NCBI GenBank assembly: GCA_015501075.1
Contig: JADNYJ010000149.1
Coordinates: 1 to 64,000, forward strand
DNA length: 64,000 bases
Reading direction: 5' to 3'
Source of the DNA: Gymnopilus junonius
Taxonomy: Eukaryota > Basidiomycota > Agaricomycetes > Agaricales > Galerinaceae
Positions 34,020 through 46,721 of this stretch are shown here, one piece after another (within the stretch, counting starts at the first letter, position 1; each line of letters opens with the position of its first letter). The translations under genes and the position numbers were made by a program. The notes under the pieces were generated by a model that saw nothing but the letters and a program-made list of their open reading frames with translations, was not told where the DNA came from and made no database searches.

Positions 34020-34720
34020 AATGATATAAAATAAATTATGCAAGGTACTTATTTGCTCTACCATTCAAGCAAGTCTTTCACAAAGTCTGTGTTAGCATTC
34101 TGCTCAAAGAACTTGACAATGTTGTCATAGAAGTCATCCAGATTAAAGTTGTTGATATAGTGGTCCCATTGCTTTGCTGACAAAAGAGTGAGGTAGGTCT
34201 ATTTTGAGATAGGTCAGTAGTGTTCACTTCTGTAGAGGTAACTTACCTGAGTAGCAGTGTAGGCAATCATTCACTCTATGATCTTATTGAGTCAGAATTC
34301 CTTGGCCTTTGATCAGTTGGTCTTGTGATCTGGGTGCCAGGCTGATGATGGACCTGTAAAAATATATCAAAAAGCCTTACAAAAATTAATTAGCCTGTGA
34401 AAGTCAATGAAAGGAGAAGATCCACCTTGATGAGAGCAGCCCCACAGGACAAGCCTATTAATTCATCCTCAGAGTCATATTCCTTGCCAGCTTCATATAA
34501 AAAGCTTGGCCAATCTTCTTCATTAATCTGTATCTGGCTGTCAATGACCTTTGTTGTGAATCCCCCAAGTTGAGATGTTAGTCAAAGCACAAACATCTGT
34601 GCATATACACTACATGGGGTCATTCTTGAAGTCATCCTTTATTCATAGAGGGATGAAAAGGTCAGTGGTGTTGAGGTAATAAAAGCCATAACAATCCTTT
34701 GCATTGCTGTCTAGATGACA
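34020..34720 (-). pseudogene. Decayed minus-strand frame, transposon-linked type
   Basis: Reading minus with stops ignored gives IFTGPSSAWHPDHKTN, IAYTATQ, then YINNFNLDDFYDNIVKFFEQ. The run of 'GPSSA...IAYTATQ...FY..IV..FE' resembles a domain common in uncharacterised proteins of Agaricomycete repeat regions, but I cannot name it with confidence. At least five stops lie within 500 bases. Confidence 0.3.
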
Positions 34721-34849
34721 TATAAGGCAGTCTTCAGTTTTGAGAACCAGTGAGAAATGCACCTCACCTGCATGAACCAGACCCAACTAAATTTAGCAGT
34801 CCTAACATGACTGAGCAAAATTGTGCAATTTTCATTTTGATGCACTTTT

Positions 34850-36420
34850 CATATTTTGATATCTAACCATGCCCAACACATGCCTCTATGTGACTGCAGT
34901 GACTGTATGTCTGATGGCCAAACAGAGCCCAAGGACATACCTGATTCTACCTGGTATTGGCATGCAACAAAGTGGTGGAAAAAGGTTTCAATCACTCCAT
35001 ACATGACTTTCCTTGTGCAGCAACCACACTATCAACCTGCCAGCACAATGAGCTGTCCAACTAAACCTGCAACCTCAGGAGGGCCCTCAGTGTCCCAAGG
35101 TCAGTGATCAGACTCTTCAAGACCCCCTCCTTTGAAGCAGATATGTCTAGATAATGGACCCTCAGCCACACTCAAGGTGGAGGAAGATCAGGAGGACAAT
35201 GATGGTGAGAGGAATCTGGAATTAGAGGGCACAGCACATTTTGAAGGCCAGAAAGGAGTTGTGAAACCTGTAGAGGGAACAGCCATGATTAAATCCCTAG
35301 TAAGACATGATAACACCAATGAGAACTTGTTGGATATACACATGTTGGTCCATACAAGAGTAAATTTGCTACATAGAAAAGAACCTCAATATATGTTGGT
35401 AGCTTGATGTCCTGCTTGGTAGTACAGAGGTTTAGGAAAGTACTGAACATTTGAAACTTGAGATTTCTGCCCAGGAGACCACTCAAGTAACTGAGTCAGA
35501 GCAAGCTGTTGAAGTTAACAACAACCATGGACAATGCTCTGGCCATCAGCCTGAGCTTGAGGATTTCAATAAAGTTGAGGCAACTCTGGCTGAACTCATA
35601 ATCTCTCAGCAATTTATAGAGGCTATATGTGGTGCTTACCCCTCAATCTTGATGACAATGAATCACTGCATATGGGTATCAAGCTTTATCTGGATACTAC
35701 AATAGCTTCTGAGGAAGTCTATAACAGCATTTGCAACACATTCAATTGCTTGATGGAAAGGAAAGGTCACAAATTCGAACCAATTCCAACACTCTACCAA
35801 GTGAAGGAGCATATCAAAGAGCTGACTGGTGTCTATTCAATTTTTCATGATATGTGCATTAAAAGTTGCATTGCATACACCAGTCCATTCTCTTCTCTCA
35901 AAGACTGCCTGAAATGCCAAGAACCTTGTTATGACCCTCAAGTGTTGGAAGCTAGCAATGGAAGAAAGAAAGTTCTGCAATGACAGTTTCATACAATATC
36001 TCTAGGTCCCCAGTTGCAGGCATTTTACTAAAGCCCTGAGCGTGTAAAACAGATGCAATATCACTGAGTCAAGATGAGAGAGGTATTGGACCAGATTAAG
36101 CAAGCAGGGGCTTTCTAATGAAGTCAACAGATATTATTCATGGCAGCAATTATCTCAGTGCTGTCTCTGATGGGAAGATCCAAGAGCATGATATTCTTCT
36201 TCTGATGTTGATCAATGGTTCTTAGCTGTATCAGAGCAAGCAATCAGATTGTTGGATCTATATCTGGATTTTCTTTGCAGATGGGTAATATAATCCCCAG
36301 TCCTTACTGTACACTAAGTAGGGGCCTCACAGGTTTGAAACTATCCACCAAAGCAATGCATATCCAATGTGCATCATGAGCACAAGCATCTCCTATAATG
36401 TGCCTTTGGCCCTGAGAGCC
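34850..36420 (+). pseudogene. CACTA-type (tnp2-like) transposase fragment
   Basis: Plus-strand pieces in order: a Cys pair with TWYWHATKWWKK near 34890 (N-terminal zinc-like motif), a frame at 35627-35983 with 'MCIKSCIAYTSPFSSLKDC' and LKCQEPCYDP, then FHTISLGPQLQAFY, PERVKQMQYH, and QLYQSKQSDCWIYIW near 36220. The DxCxxxCxxY...C..C..P block followed by a PR/PQLQ...SP...M.YH block is the start of tnp2-like transposases of CACTA elements in Agaricomycetes. The catalytic part is missing: the reading ends where element B starts at 36421. Confidence 0.55.
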
Positions 36421-37055
36421 AGTACTTATGCATCCCCCTGGTATTCTTCAGGGATTCCTCAGGAATCCTCTGGATTCCTCAACAGCAATTGTTTTTCTTA
36501 TAAAATCTATATTTGTTAAGTTCTAAATTTAGAAGATTCTACTTTATGATGTCATTGTCTTTCAAATCACAGTCTAATGCAGAAAAAATCAACAAATGGT
36601 ATTTATAGAAGTCATTCTAATATTGCGCTATTAATAGAATATTGTGCGAATAGATGATGTTATTTCAAATATGAAAGATTTTTTCCCATAGCCACTTTCC
36701 TTAGAGAGGAAAATACAAAAAACTTGCAAAAAGCCAACACTTTTGAAAAAGAAAAGTTGTCTAAAAGTTGTCTAAATATAGTTTTAACATATGGAAAACT
36801 ATTTATAGATCATATAGAAACTGTTTATACAAGTATTTACATGTCTATATATATATTATATTGATTTTATTACCTTTTTTGATTTGATTTCCTGGGAATG
36901 GTCCCTGGGACTGCTGCCAGTACCTGGGAATAAGGGCAATACAACTTGATTTATTTGGCAGACACACCAGTCAAATTAATTGCTTTATTCCCCCAGGGGA
37001 ATGAGGGGGATTCCCAGGGATTCCCTAGGGAATACCAGAGGGATCAATAAGACCT
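36421..37055. mobile_element. Palindrome-rich non-autonomous element B, 635 bp
   Basis: Left end AGTACTTATGCATCCCCCTGG, right end GAGGGATCAATAAGACCT, which are imperfect inversions. CCCAGGGATTCCC palindromes lie just inside both ends. Bases 36500-37055 are an inverse copy of 25065-25620 in element A. Non-coding. It is inserted in the tnp2-like gene. AGAGCC occurs 6 bases long on both sides (36415-36420 and shortly after 37055), which may or may not be a target duplication. Confidence 0.65.
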
Positions 37056-37079
37056 CCCAAGAGCCATTGGATCACCATG

Positions 37080-37905
37080 GTTAGTTATAGTATGGTCCAA
37101 AATGATAAGTGCTTAGGTGCCTGGCCCCTAAAGCATGGATAGCCCACAGTTGCAATTATCAGTTACTGAGCCCCTGTAAAAGCTCAATTTGATGCTTCAA
37201 TGAAACCCTCAATACTATGGCATCTCAGCTAATTGACCCAGCCCAATGAACAAGCCAATCAGAACCACAAGGAGCTTTAGTAACCAAAGCACCAAGCTTG
37301 GAAGATGCAGGAACCTAATTACACACCATAGGTACCACCAATTGGATTCCTCCCTGCAATCTAGCACCATAGTTACATGCCTTTTAGCCTATCTTGGACC
37401 ATCAGTAATTAAGATAATTAATAAGCTAGCTAGATACATATAAAAGCTTGGTAGATTTAAGTAGAAAACAAGCAGATAGTATCCCTCAATTGTAATTTAC
37501 CTTTGAGATTCTGACTTTAATTAAGAAAGAGACTGAAGCCTAAGATAATAACTTAGAAAGAGCAAACAGTATCAAAGTGTTTTCAAGAAGAATAACACAG
37601 AGAACCCAAAGCACAGTGAATTGACAAGAAGTCTAAAAATCTATTTGAACAATAGTTGAGCAGTAAGGAAAGGCCAGAGAAGCTGTCCATCTGTGGAAAG
37701 TACAAAGTTCATAACAGAGTTAGAACCCAAGTCAATACCAGAAAAGTGAACAAGTTCTATATCCATTTTTCAAAAAACACAGAAGCTAGTTGCCCCTCTC
37801 ATCCCTTAATTAAAATTCATACCAAATACATTTGAAGAAATCACACCACAAAATCCCTGAAACTTATTGAAGCTCTTATATTATAAACACACTACTTTAA
37901 ATACA
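37080..37905 (+). repeat. LTR-like segment 2
   Basis: Diverged relative of the segment at 22859-23950: same TATA-like box (CATATAAAAGC near 37436), same CAAGCAGATAG...CCCTCAA downstream, AT-rich and non-coding. Ends not defined. Confidence 0.35.
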
Positions 37906-38990
37906 TTTTGTATTTACAGGCCCTTGCACTGCAGAGCTCATTACCAGTCTGGTCACTTTTACAAGTTCAACACATACAACCACTTACATTGTACATCAAA
38001 CCCAAGAATGCATTGGCATCTGTTGAGCAGGCTTCAGCTATGGCAGAGAAGCCCAGTCCAAGATCCATGATAGCCTTGAATACCTTGAGTTTGTCCTCTG
38101 TGTTGCTAAAGCTTTTAAAGAAAAGGATTTTGAACAAGTAAAGCAGAGAAGTCATTCTTGTCCTGCTCCTCTTGTTCCTGCTCCTGCTCCTAATCATCTT
38201 CAGCCAACCATGCTATATTCAGTATACCAGCATAGAATACACTAGTGATGTTGATGTAGGGGTGGATGGTTTGAGCAACTATGCAGCATCACCTCAGGTA
38301 AGGTAGCAGATGTGGGTTGCTGCAAGTTGTAGTAAGCAAATGGATTGTAGGATGTATTAAGGACACTTACACTCCTTTATCCCTGCAGGACCTTCGAATT
38401 GCCCTCAATATCCACAGGAATGTCTTCCTCTCCATCCCTAGGCTCATGTTTGTTAGGCATGATAACAGTGAAAGAGATAGAAGTGGACTGACCTGTTAAG
38501 GTGCAGTGCACCTAATCTGGAAAGCACCTCCTGATCCATAAATAACTTAGAACAAAAACACACTCAAACTGCATAAGCACATAAAGCATCCTATTCAGAC
38601 ACATTGCAAAACAAAAAGAAAAAAGAAAAAAAGAAAGAGATAAAAGATTTGAGCTTCAGAATAAAGTTCATGCTGCTTATTTGACAACTCTGCCCCAGGT
38701 GTAAGGCATGAGTTGCTAAAGAAGCAGCACAAAACAAGGCCAAGGCTTGAGAGCATTGAAATGAGGGGGGATTTTTGGAATAAAAGTGTCCTATAATTGA
38801 AGAACTGGAAGAGTGCTAAAATTAGAGAGTTTGAAGCAAAGGAATGTTGTCAAAACACAAGGGCAATGAGAGTTAAATGTGAGTGATGATCATCATAGAC
38901 TGCAGTGACTATGTAACCAAAGTCATGTGATCACTGGTTGATCATCACTCTGAAATTTTTGCTGTTCTTCCTAAGCTTTATTCTCATTTG
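37906..38990. other. Short unassigned frames upstream of the Plavaka element
   Basis: A plus frame at 37908-38141 and short ones to 38499 have no recognised domain. A CTGCTCCT-type microrepeat lies at 38163-38195. The part 38500-38990 is probably the leader of the Plavaka element; TIRs were not identified. Confidence 0.25.
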
Positions 38991-38992
38991 AC

Positions 38993-41900
38993 AATGCCTA
39001 ATCTCAAGTGCCCTGGATGCAAGAAAACCTTTACCAGCAACATAGGTCTCAGATGACATAAGACAGTTTGCTTAGCATTTTGCCTATGCATACAACAGAA
39101 GAAGGTACAAGAAAAAATCATCTGCTAGCTTGTCTCTTGCACAAAAAAAGCAGAGCTCCATTATTGTTTGAGGTTATCCCCCAGGACAACTGGCCAGACT
39201 TTGATATCTGCTCCAATGTCACCCATGGTACAAAGTCATAAATTGCAGATGCTAAGATATGACAGGTTTATAGAAAAAATGCAACTTCTCCAAGGACTTG
39301 GAAGATGCCTAAACAGTACCACAACAAACTCCCACCAGCTCCTCCATATATCCTCAATGCAGATGATCCAGAACTGGACTCTGAACAAGGTGACAGCAAC
39401 ATTGACATGAACTCACCAGCCAAACCAAAGTCAAAAGGTTCTTTTCAGACAGAATCTGATGCCCTTGGTGTAATTCTTGAATATGCAAATGGGAAGCTGA
39501 GTATCACACCCAATCAATTCCATTCCATGTCTGAAGTCTTGAACTCACCTTATCTTGCTCTTGACCCATCACCAGACTCTCACAGGACATATTCTTCCCT
39601 GGTCAGCTCAACTTTTCAGAAGGTCAAGGAAAAAGTTGTAGATGCTGCCAGGACCTTTTTTGCCCCATTTCAAAATGCTAGCATCTTTCAGCTTATGTCT
39701 TGGTTCTATTGGCCATCTATCACAAAGTCTGTCACTGAATTGAATTCTCTTATTAACAACATCTTACTGGCACCTGACTTTAATCTTGATGACCTCACTG
39801 GGTTCAATGCTGCAAAAGAGAACACATGGACAGATGCTCACCATGAAAAATCATCTTCTGATGACCAGCTGTCTTCTTTGCTTTTGATTACCATTGGATC
39901 AAAAGTGTAATTGAAATCCCAGTTCCTCACAAGCATATATAATTTTCTTCTGAATCAGAAGCTCCTCATTTCGAAATTGAAGTCTGACACCGAAAGATAA
40001 CTGAGGTTGTCAAATCAGCCTATGCAGAAGCAACTGCTGAGAAGTTTCATACCTTTCCTTTCAAAGCATTCTGGAAGCTAGCCAATAATAAACCTCTCAA
40101 GTGAATTTATTCAGAAACTTTCACTGGTGATGCCTGAAATAACAATTTTGAAAAGCTTCTCAACACAACACCTGACACTTCCAAAGTGCATCTTGAGCAT
40201 TTTCTGGTCAAACTGATAATATGGTCTAACTCAACACATCTGGCACAGTTTGGAAATGCAGAGATCTGGCCATCCTATATTTTTCTTGCTGGACAGTCCA
40301 AATATGATCAATGCAAACCATCCTCTTTTGCTGCTCATCACTTGGCATACATGCCAAAGGTGTGTCCTAAAAGTCTTTCAAATTTATTGAGTACTGATTT
40401 GCTGGAGTGAATAGCTTGGAGGAAATATCCAGGAATTCTATATGCAGACATATGGAAAGCCTGCATTGACTGAGATGCTTACTCATCTCCACCATGAGCT
40501 GGTTCAAGCTATATGGATGCTGATTTTGGATGAAGACTTTATTGAGGCATATCTTCATGGTCTTAAACTCAAGCTTGCTGATGAAATTAATTGGCTAGGC
40601 CTCCTCTGCCTTCTGACATATTCTGCTGACTATGTTGAAAAGTCTGTCCTCTTCATTCTAAATCAGATGACTGACTTCAGTTGTTAACTTGAAGGATTTT
40701 GATAGCATGCATTAAGTATCTTTCACAGTGGGCTTGTCCTAGATGTCTAGTCCTAAAATCCAAGTTTGAGATGCTTGGCTCAAAAAGGGATATGCAAGAC
40801 CAAATCAAGCTAAAGCAGGTTGATAATGACTCAAGGCATGAGATCATGGAGGCAGCATGGAAACTGAAATTTGAAAAGGCTGTCACTTGGGAGCATTAAG
40901 ATAAAAAATCTCCTTGATGCAGAGTCATTGGCAGCAACATGGGTGAACATTAATGACAAACTAGTCTTTTTCTACTGACTAAAATTTTTAAATAGAACAC
41001 ATTTTCAGAATGCTTGCAGGAACTTGAAGTTAATTATTACAAGTTATTTGTTATTGGCCTGCTGCACAAGTTTGAAATTGGGATTTAGATGGCAACATTC
41101 AAACATCTACTATGCCTTCTATATGCCCTAGGTAATGACAGTATCCAGAAATTAAATGAGCAGTAAATGGCTCTGTATTTTGTCCCTTCCATAAATTTAT
41201 AATCACCAAATATCACAAAATCCCAAGTTTTGGACAATGAACCATTTGCCAGTTCACCCAAAATGCTTCAGATCTGAAGAAAATGGCTAGTAGAGATTAT
41301 GAAGATGTACTGCAGGCAAGTTTATTCTTAAAGTAATTCACAAAAAAGGACTGCTAAATCTCATCTCTAGTGTGCATTGCCAGTTTTCGAAGGACTATTT
41401 CTGCCCAAGGAGGATACAATTGTACAAAAGCTGCTTTTTGAACTTGCTACTTGGCATGGACTTGCTAAAATTTGACTCCACACTAAGATGACTGTTGCAG
41501 ACCTTGAGAACATGACCACATGCCTTGGCAAGAGCTTACAAGCTTTCAAAAACAATGTCTGTGATAATCACACTACCTATGACTTTCCATCAGAGGAGAA
41601 TGCCAGAAGTCAACACAAAAGCAATGATAAGGTGAACAAGACTACTGCAGTGCCAAAGAAGAAAGATGAAGTTGTGAAAGGTAAACACCATCAGACCAAC
41701 AGCAAGCATTCAAGCTCCACACAATCAAATTCCATTCACTTGGCAGATATGCTAAAGCTATTCAGCTCTATGGCATGACTGATAATTATAACAGCCAGAC
41801 AGTATGTACTATATTGATAATAGCATTTGAAATCAATGCTAATAGAATTTAGGGTGAGCTGGAGCATCAGCATGTCAAATGCATGTACCAATGAGTCCAC

Positions 41901-43262
41901 CATGGGAAACACATTGTCAGATTAGGGCTGCAAGTTAGGCAAGAATTTTTCATCCATAACCTCCAACAGCAGAAAGAAGGACAAGAAGACACCATTCAAA
42001 TGCCTGAATCTGCCACTGTTCCTTTCAAGGATGATAAAGCCATGCCTTTGACTCATCCAGAACAGCAATACCACATTGCAAAGGACTGTCAGCATAAAAT
42101 GCCCCTTTTTTAATGGTTATCTGATCATCTGACCATCGGAATGATCCTGCTCTTTGTGTAAGTGCATTTCTTTATATCTACAAATATTTGCTTATCAGCT
42201 ATATACTCAGGACTTCCTACCTTGTCTCAAAAATCATCTGCTATCTTAACTTCTTGGCTGCAAGTATGACAGCAACAAATTGGACTTCATGGCAACAGAT
42301 CAGTGCTCAGTCATTATAGACAATAATAACATCCACCACAAAGTCCTATGCATTAACTACACTACTTATGATCTCAGATGTGATCAAGACTCCTTGAATC
42401 TGAGGATTCCTGGCCATGCTGATTTCATGGTTCTGTCACCCAAAAGTGAGGAGGAAAATATCAATCTCCATCCTTATTGGTATAGTCAAATCATCAGCAT
42501 TTACCATGTGAATGTCAGGCACATTGGACCTCAAGCAAAGTCACAGAAGCCACAAAGAATGGACTTTCTTTTCATAAGATGGTTTGGACAGGATATGTCC
42601 CCAAAGCCTGGGTGGAAAAGCAAATACCTCATTCATCTTGGCTTTATTCCAGGAAATGACAAAGCAGCATTTGGTTTCATTGAGCCAGCACAAATAATCT
42701 GAGCTGTCCATCTTTTGCATGGGGCCAGACAAACAAGTATTTGCCATGATCTCCCATTGCTCAGGGTGATAAGAAGCCTGTCAAAGACTGGCAGCCTTAC
42801 TATGTTGGAATGTCAGTCACCCCAGTACATCAAAAACTGATATCTGATAATGATTCTGGCAGGTTTGCTGATAGAGACATGGTGATGCATTTCTGTGGTG
42901 GCAGAGTTGGCAATAAATCAACCCATGAAGCAACTGACTTTTTTAAGCAGGACTGTGATGAGCTAGACTCCACAAGGATAGCTGCTGAAGATCAAATAAA
43001 CACTGATGGCATGTCAGATGGAGATTCAAGCAACAAGGGAGGTGAGAATGAGGAGAGCAGTGATGAAGAGGATGAGCAGAAGATTGCAAATGAAGAAGAG
43101 GACTTTGGGATTGTGAGGAAGCCAGGGGTCTACAGTGACAAATCAGAGAATGGAGAGGAGGAGGGAGAGGAGGAGGAGGTTGAAGAGAAGGATTTTGGAC
43201 CTGAGAGCAATGGAACTGGCCAGGATCTGGACATGGAAGACTTGAGGTATGATCAGCTGTAA
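38993..43262 (+). pseudogene. Plavaka-type transposase, long decayed copy
   Basis: The whole transposase can be followed on plus with frame changes. It starts with a C2H2-like finger CPGCKKTFTSNIGLR near 39012. Next are FAPFQNASIFQLMSWFYWP (39650-39720) and LAPDFNLDDLTGF, then IIWSNSTHLAQFGNAEIWPSY and FAAHHLAYMPK (40200-40360). Then come ELVQAIWMLILDEDFI, LLTYSADYVEK and CPRCLVLKSKFE (40500-40760), a HKFEIGI block near 41070, 'NYTTYDLRCDQDSLNLR' and 'PQRMDFLFIRWFGQDMSPK' (42350-42600), and MVMHFCGGRVGNKSTHEATD with an acidic tail to 43262. This is the full N-to-C order of Plavaka proteins in Agaricomycetes. At least a dozen stops and shifts make it inactive. Confidence 0.75.
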
Positions 43263-44505
43263 ATATGCAGCTTTCCCTGCAGACTAGCAATATATTTCAT
43301 TGTACTGTGCTCGAAAAATAGATTTTTCAATATCTTCCAGCCAGCCTCACTGTATAGCTATGTAGTTACCTTACAGATCTCATACTGCAATGTCTACCAG
43401 CTCACAAAAATTGCAGCTTGAATATATTGAAGAGATATTCAATATAATTTCCCATACCACAATACATGATGATCACAATTAACATGTCCTAATATGTGAC
43501 CATTGCAGATCTGTTTTCACAATGTGAAAATTTCTGCAATTCTTGCAGTCTCAATATGTTCTAAACCTGGATATCATATTTGGTTGTGTGATTTGTACCT
43601 CAATATGTTTCAACACATGACTATCTGCATTCATACCCACAACCTGCAACAACAGTAAACAACACCTGGGCAAACCTCTGAGGTGCACTATTCAAGTATA
43701 CATGATGGACATCAAACACAAGGCCTACAATTCTGAGTTGGGTGTGCTATGTTTACTGATGTAATGCCCCAGGAATGCTCTATATTCTTGCTCAAAAAAG
43801 TGGCATAATGGTTGATCCATATACCAGGACAGAACAGCATGGCAAGTTCTGGGAAGCAGTTGATGATGAGTCCATCACTCAATATGGTCAGCTTCTACAC
43901 CACTGGACTCTGGCAATTGCTGTCTTGCTGCAGTCTCACAAGTCTGGCTACCAGCTTTCCTTAAATAATGCTGACAAGTGAACATAGTGGCATTGGAAAC
44001 AGCATTGAAGAAGAAGAATTATGCAGAGGCTATGCATAAATTTCATACTTTTATCAATAGGATCCTATATCCTTGCAATGTTACAGCACTCACAGAACTG
44101 TATTCCAAATTTAATGAGTCATTCCAGTGTCTACTAGCACTGAGTGCACTGTGAGAAAAGAGGTGTGTTCAAGGCACCATATCATGTGATATCAATTCTA
44201 AGACAATCAAAGTACCACATCCAGGGACAATTTTGTTCAAGGCACACACTGTTCTGAACAACTTCAACAGAAATTTATATCTGGATGTGGAATGACAAGG
44301 TAAAATAAAATATGACTTATGCACCCTTTTGGTGCTTTGAAGCTGCAACCTTCTTTGGAGGCAGCAAGTCCATTTCTTCCAGTGCAGGTTCAGATCCATT
44401 GTGCTCCATCAGAAGCTGAATGGCATGAATCAATAAGCATAAATTGGTACAAAAGATATGCTTACATGTGTTGAAATAGACAAAGCAGGGGATGAGAACA
44501 ACATC
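43263..44505. other. Unrecognised frame and flank right of the Plavaka gene
   Basis: A plus frame at 43775-43981 continues with stops to about 44280. Its translation is not low-complexity (DPYTRTEQHGKFWEAVDDES) but no family is recognised. It may be part of the Plavaka element, since its right end was not found. Confidence 0.25.
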
Positions 44506-45077
44506 TAGAGTTGCTGAAGTTCAGTTCAGTTCAGTTCTTTGACCAATTTTCCAAACTGAGAACTGAACTTTTCAGTTCAGTTCAGTTCTCAGTTTGAACT
44601 GGTTCAAACTGTTCTGAACTGGCAATCACCAAAACATGAATTTTCTTTCCATCTGAGGCTTTGAAACAGTAGATGGGACATATATATATCTATCTTCCAT
44701 CATTAAACATTGCTATATCTACAATACAGTCCATAATTTGCTAAACTTCCAAGCATTGGGTGATGTCATACTCTATTACACCTGACACAATTAATAAAAT
44801 GAATTTTATTGAATAATTTCAAGTCATTTTATACTTGAGATTAGTACTAGGAACTTCTCCATACATTATAGGACTTAATGATAATTTTTTGGCAACAAAA
44901 TAATTACTTTTGATGGTCAAAATTATCAAATTTTGACTACACCCAACAAACAGTTCAGTTCAGTTCAAACTGTTTGGGCCAAGGCTGAACTGAGAACCTG
45001 AACTGAGGCCAAACTGCAGTTCAGTTCAGCCAGTTCAGGTTGCTGCATTAGTTCTAAACTGAACTTCAGCAACCCTA
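44506..45077. mobile_element. hAT-type MITE, 572 bp, with 8-bp duplication
   Basis: Ends TAGAGTTGCTGAAGTTCAG and, inverted, TAGGGTTGCTGAAGTTCAG. Flanked by ACAACATC at 44498-44505 and 45078-45085. Subterminal regions are arrays of GTTCAGTTCA on both sides in inverse arrangement; the centre is AT-rich and non-coding. Confidence 0.85.
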
Positions 45078-45085
45078 ACAACATC

Positions 45086-46720
45086 AGGAGGACACAAAGT
45101 GAGAGTATATTCACATTTGGCCTGGGGAGCTTGTAGGCAAACAGATGTGTATCTATGTAATTAGGCAGTCCTTATATACTACTTGAGAACAATAATAAAC
45201 CTAGATTAGTATTCTACAGAGCAAAACCAAAATAGAGCATCATTGCACATGCTTATATAAATCCTATATTCCAACAACATGGTTCAAATCTGAGCACAGT
45301 GAAATGATATGAGTTTGTTTGGTATGCAGAAACTATGCCAGTATCAAACTCCATTTGATGAGGGTCCAGAGGTGTATGTAGGCAGTCAGTCTATTTGTAA
45401 AAATAGGCCTTGTAATGATTGAGAGCATGTTAAGTGATTTACAAGCAATATTTTGTATAGAGAGGGCATGAGAACAAGTATACTGAGTGTCTGAAGATGA
45501 GGCTTTGACTGAGGAGTTTGGCTTTTGAGTTGAAATCTGTGCTCTCTGTTGACTGAGGAGCTATGGAATACATGGTGGAAATTTCCAAAAGAAAGAGTGA
45601 AAGTAACCTCATTTGAGGTGAGAAATTTGAATTTCAGTGAAAATAAATTATGAAACAGATCACAATGCACCAAGCATGTGTCCATGAATTAGAATGAGGT
45701 CATATCCAAATTGTACCTTACCTTAAAAAATTTCCATCAGAGCAGGAAGCTAAAGGAAGAGAGGAATAGAGTAATAAGGGGGCAGCAATTACCAGATTAG
45801 GTTCAAAATAGGAGTCTTTACAATGGAGAATGACTTGGTTTGAAAGGTGGGGCCTTTAGTTGATGTCACTTAGCACAGCTACATGTTTGGGGATTTATAT
45901 ACAGTATGAGGTTGTGTAGCCAGGAAAAAGACCAAAAGTAGGGAGCAAATCTTATTTGGAATAGGCTAGCTAGCTTTGGGGGCATTCAGGGTTGATGCCA
46001 GTGGTTCAATGGTTGCCTTAGACAAGTTTTGCACTCAGGGTGAAATACTCCCTTATAGCAGTGTGTGGCAGGGGTTAGCCTTGCTTGCAGGTGCAGGCTT
46101 CTTGCAGTGGTCTTCTGCTGCTGGTTGTTCTTGGATGGCTGGCAAGCATCCAACTTTGGATCTGCATGGGTCTTTGAAAGTGTGTCCTTTTGCCAGTTCT
46201 CCTTCTGAGTATTTTTCTGTGCTGACCCTGGTCAAGGCTGAAAAACCAGAAATAATTAGCTCCCATGAAGTACTGATACCACTTTGAAGTTCAACATTAC
46301 CTTTGTCTTCTCTGCACCTTTGGCTGCTGCTATGGTTTCCTGCTGCCTTGCCAGTCATCTATGATACTTGGGCAGATCCATCTCATTGTCATGGTAAACA
46401 TCACTACCAGGACCATAAGGGTTGTTGCCACCATAGTATCATTACTCCCAAAAATACCTTCACCTTCCTTTTTGTCAGACTGACATTGTGGATGTTTCTT
46501 CAAAACCAACTTGGTGGGTACAATTTCCTCCTCGGATTGATATGGGGTCCAATCAAACTGATGCTGTTGAGGAGGAGACATGTCATGGGGTCATATTGAC
46601 ACAGGGTTGGTGACTGATGAGGGCTCAATCTCTTGCTTGGCTGATCATTTGGCTGTCGATTGAGGCAACATTCTTGTTCTTGAGTCAACAGTCTCATGGT
46701 TGATTATTGATATCAGATAG
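45086..46720. other. Stretch without a supported gene
   Basis: Short frames on both strands (45386-45685, 45976-46358, 46303-46599) show no recognisable domain. The sequence is CpG-poor like the rest of the block. Confidence 0.3.
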
Positions 46721-46721
46721 C

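Noticed and set aside
36415..37065. AGAGCC as a target duplication of element B
   Set aside because: The right copy lies a few bases outside the conserved terminus and other copies show no comparable duplication; it may be chance.
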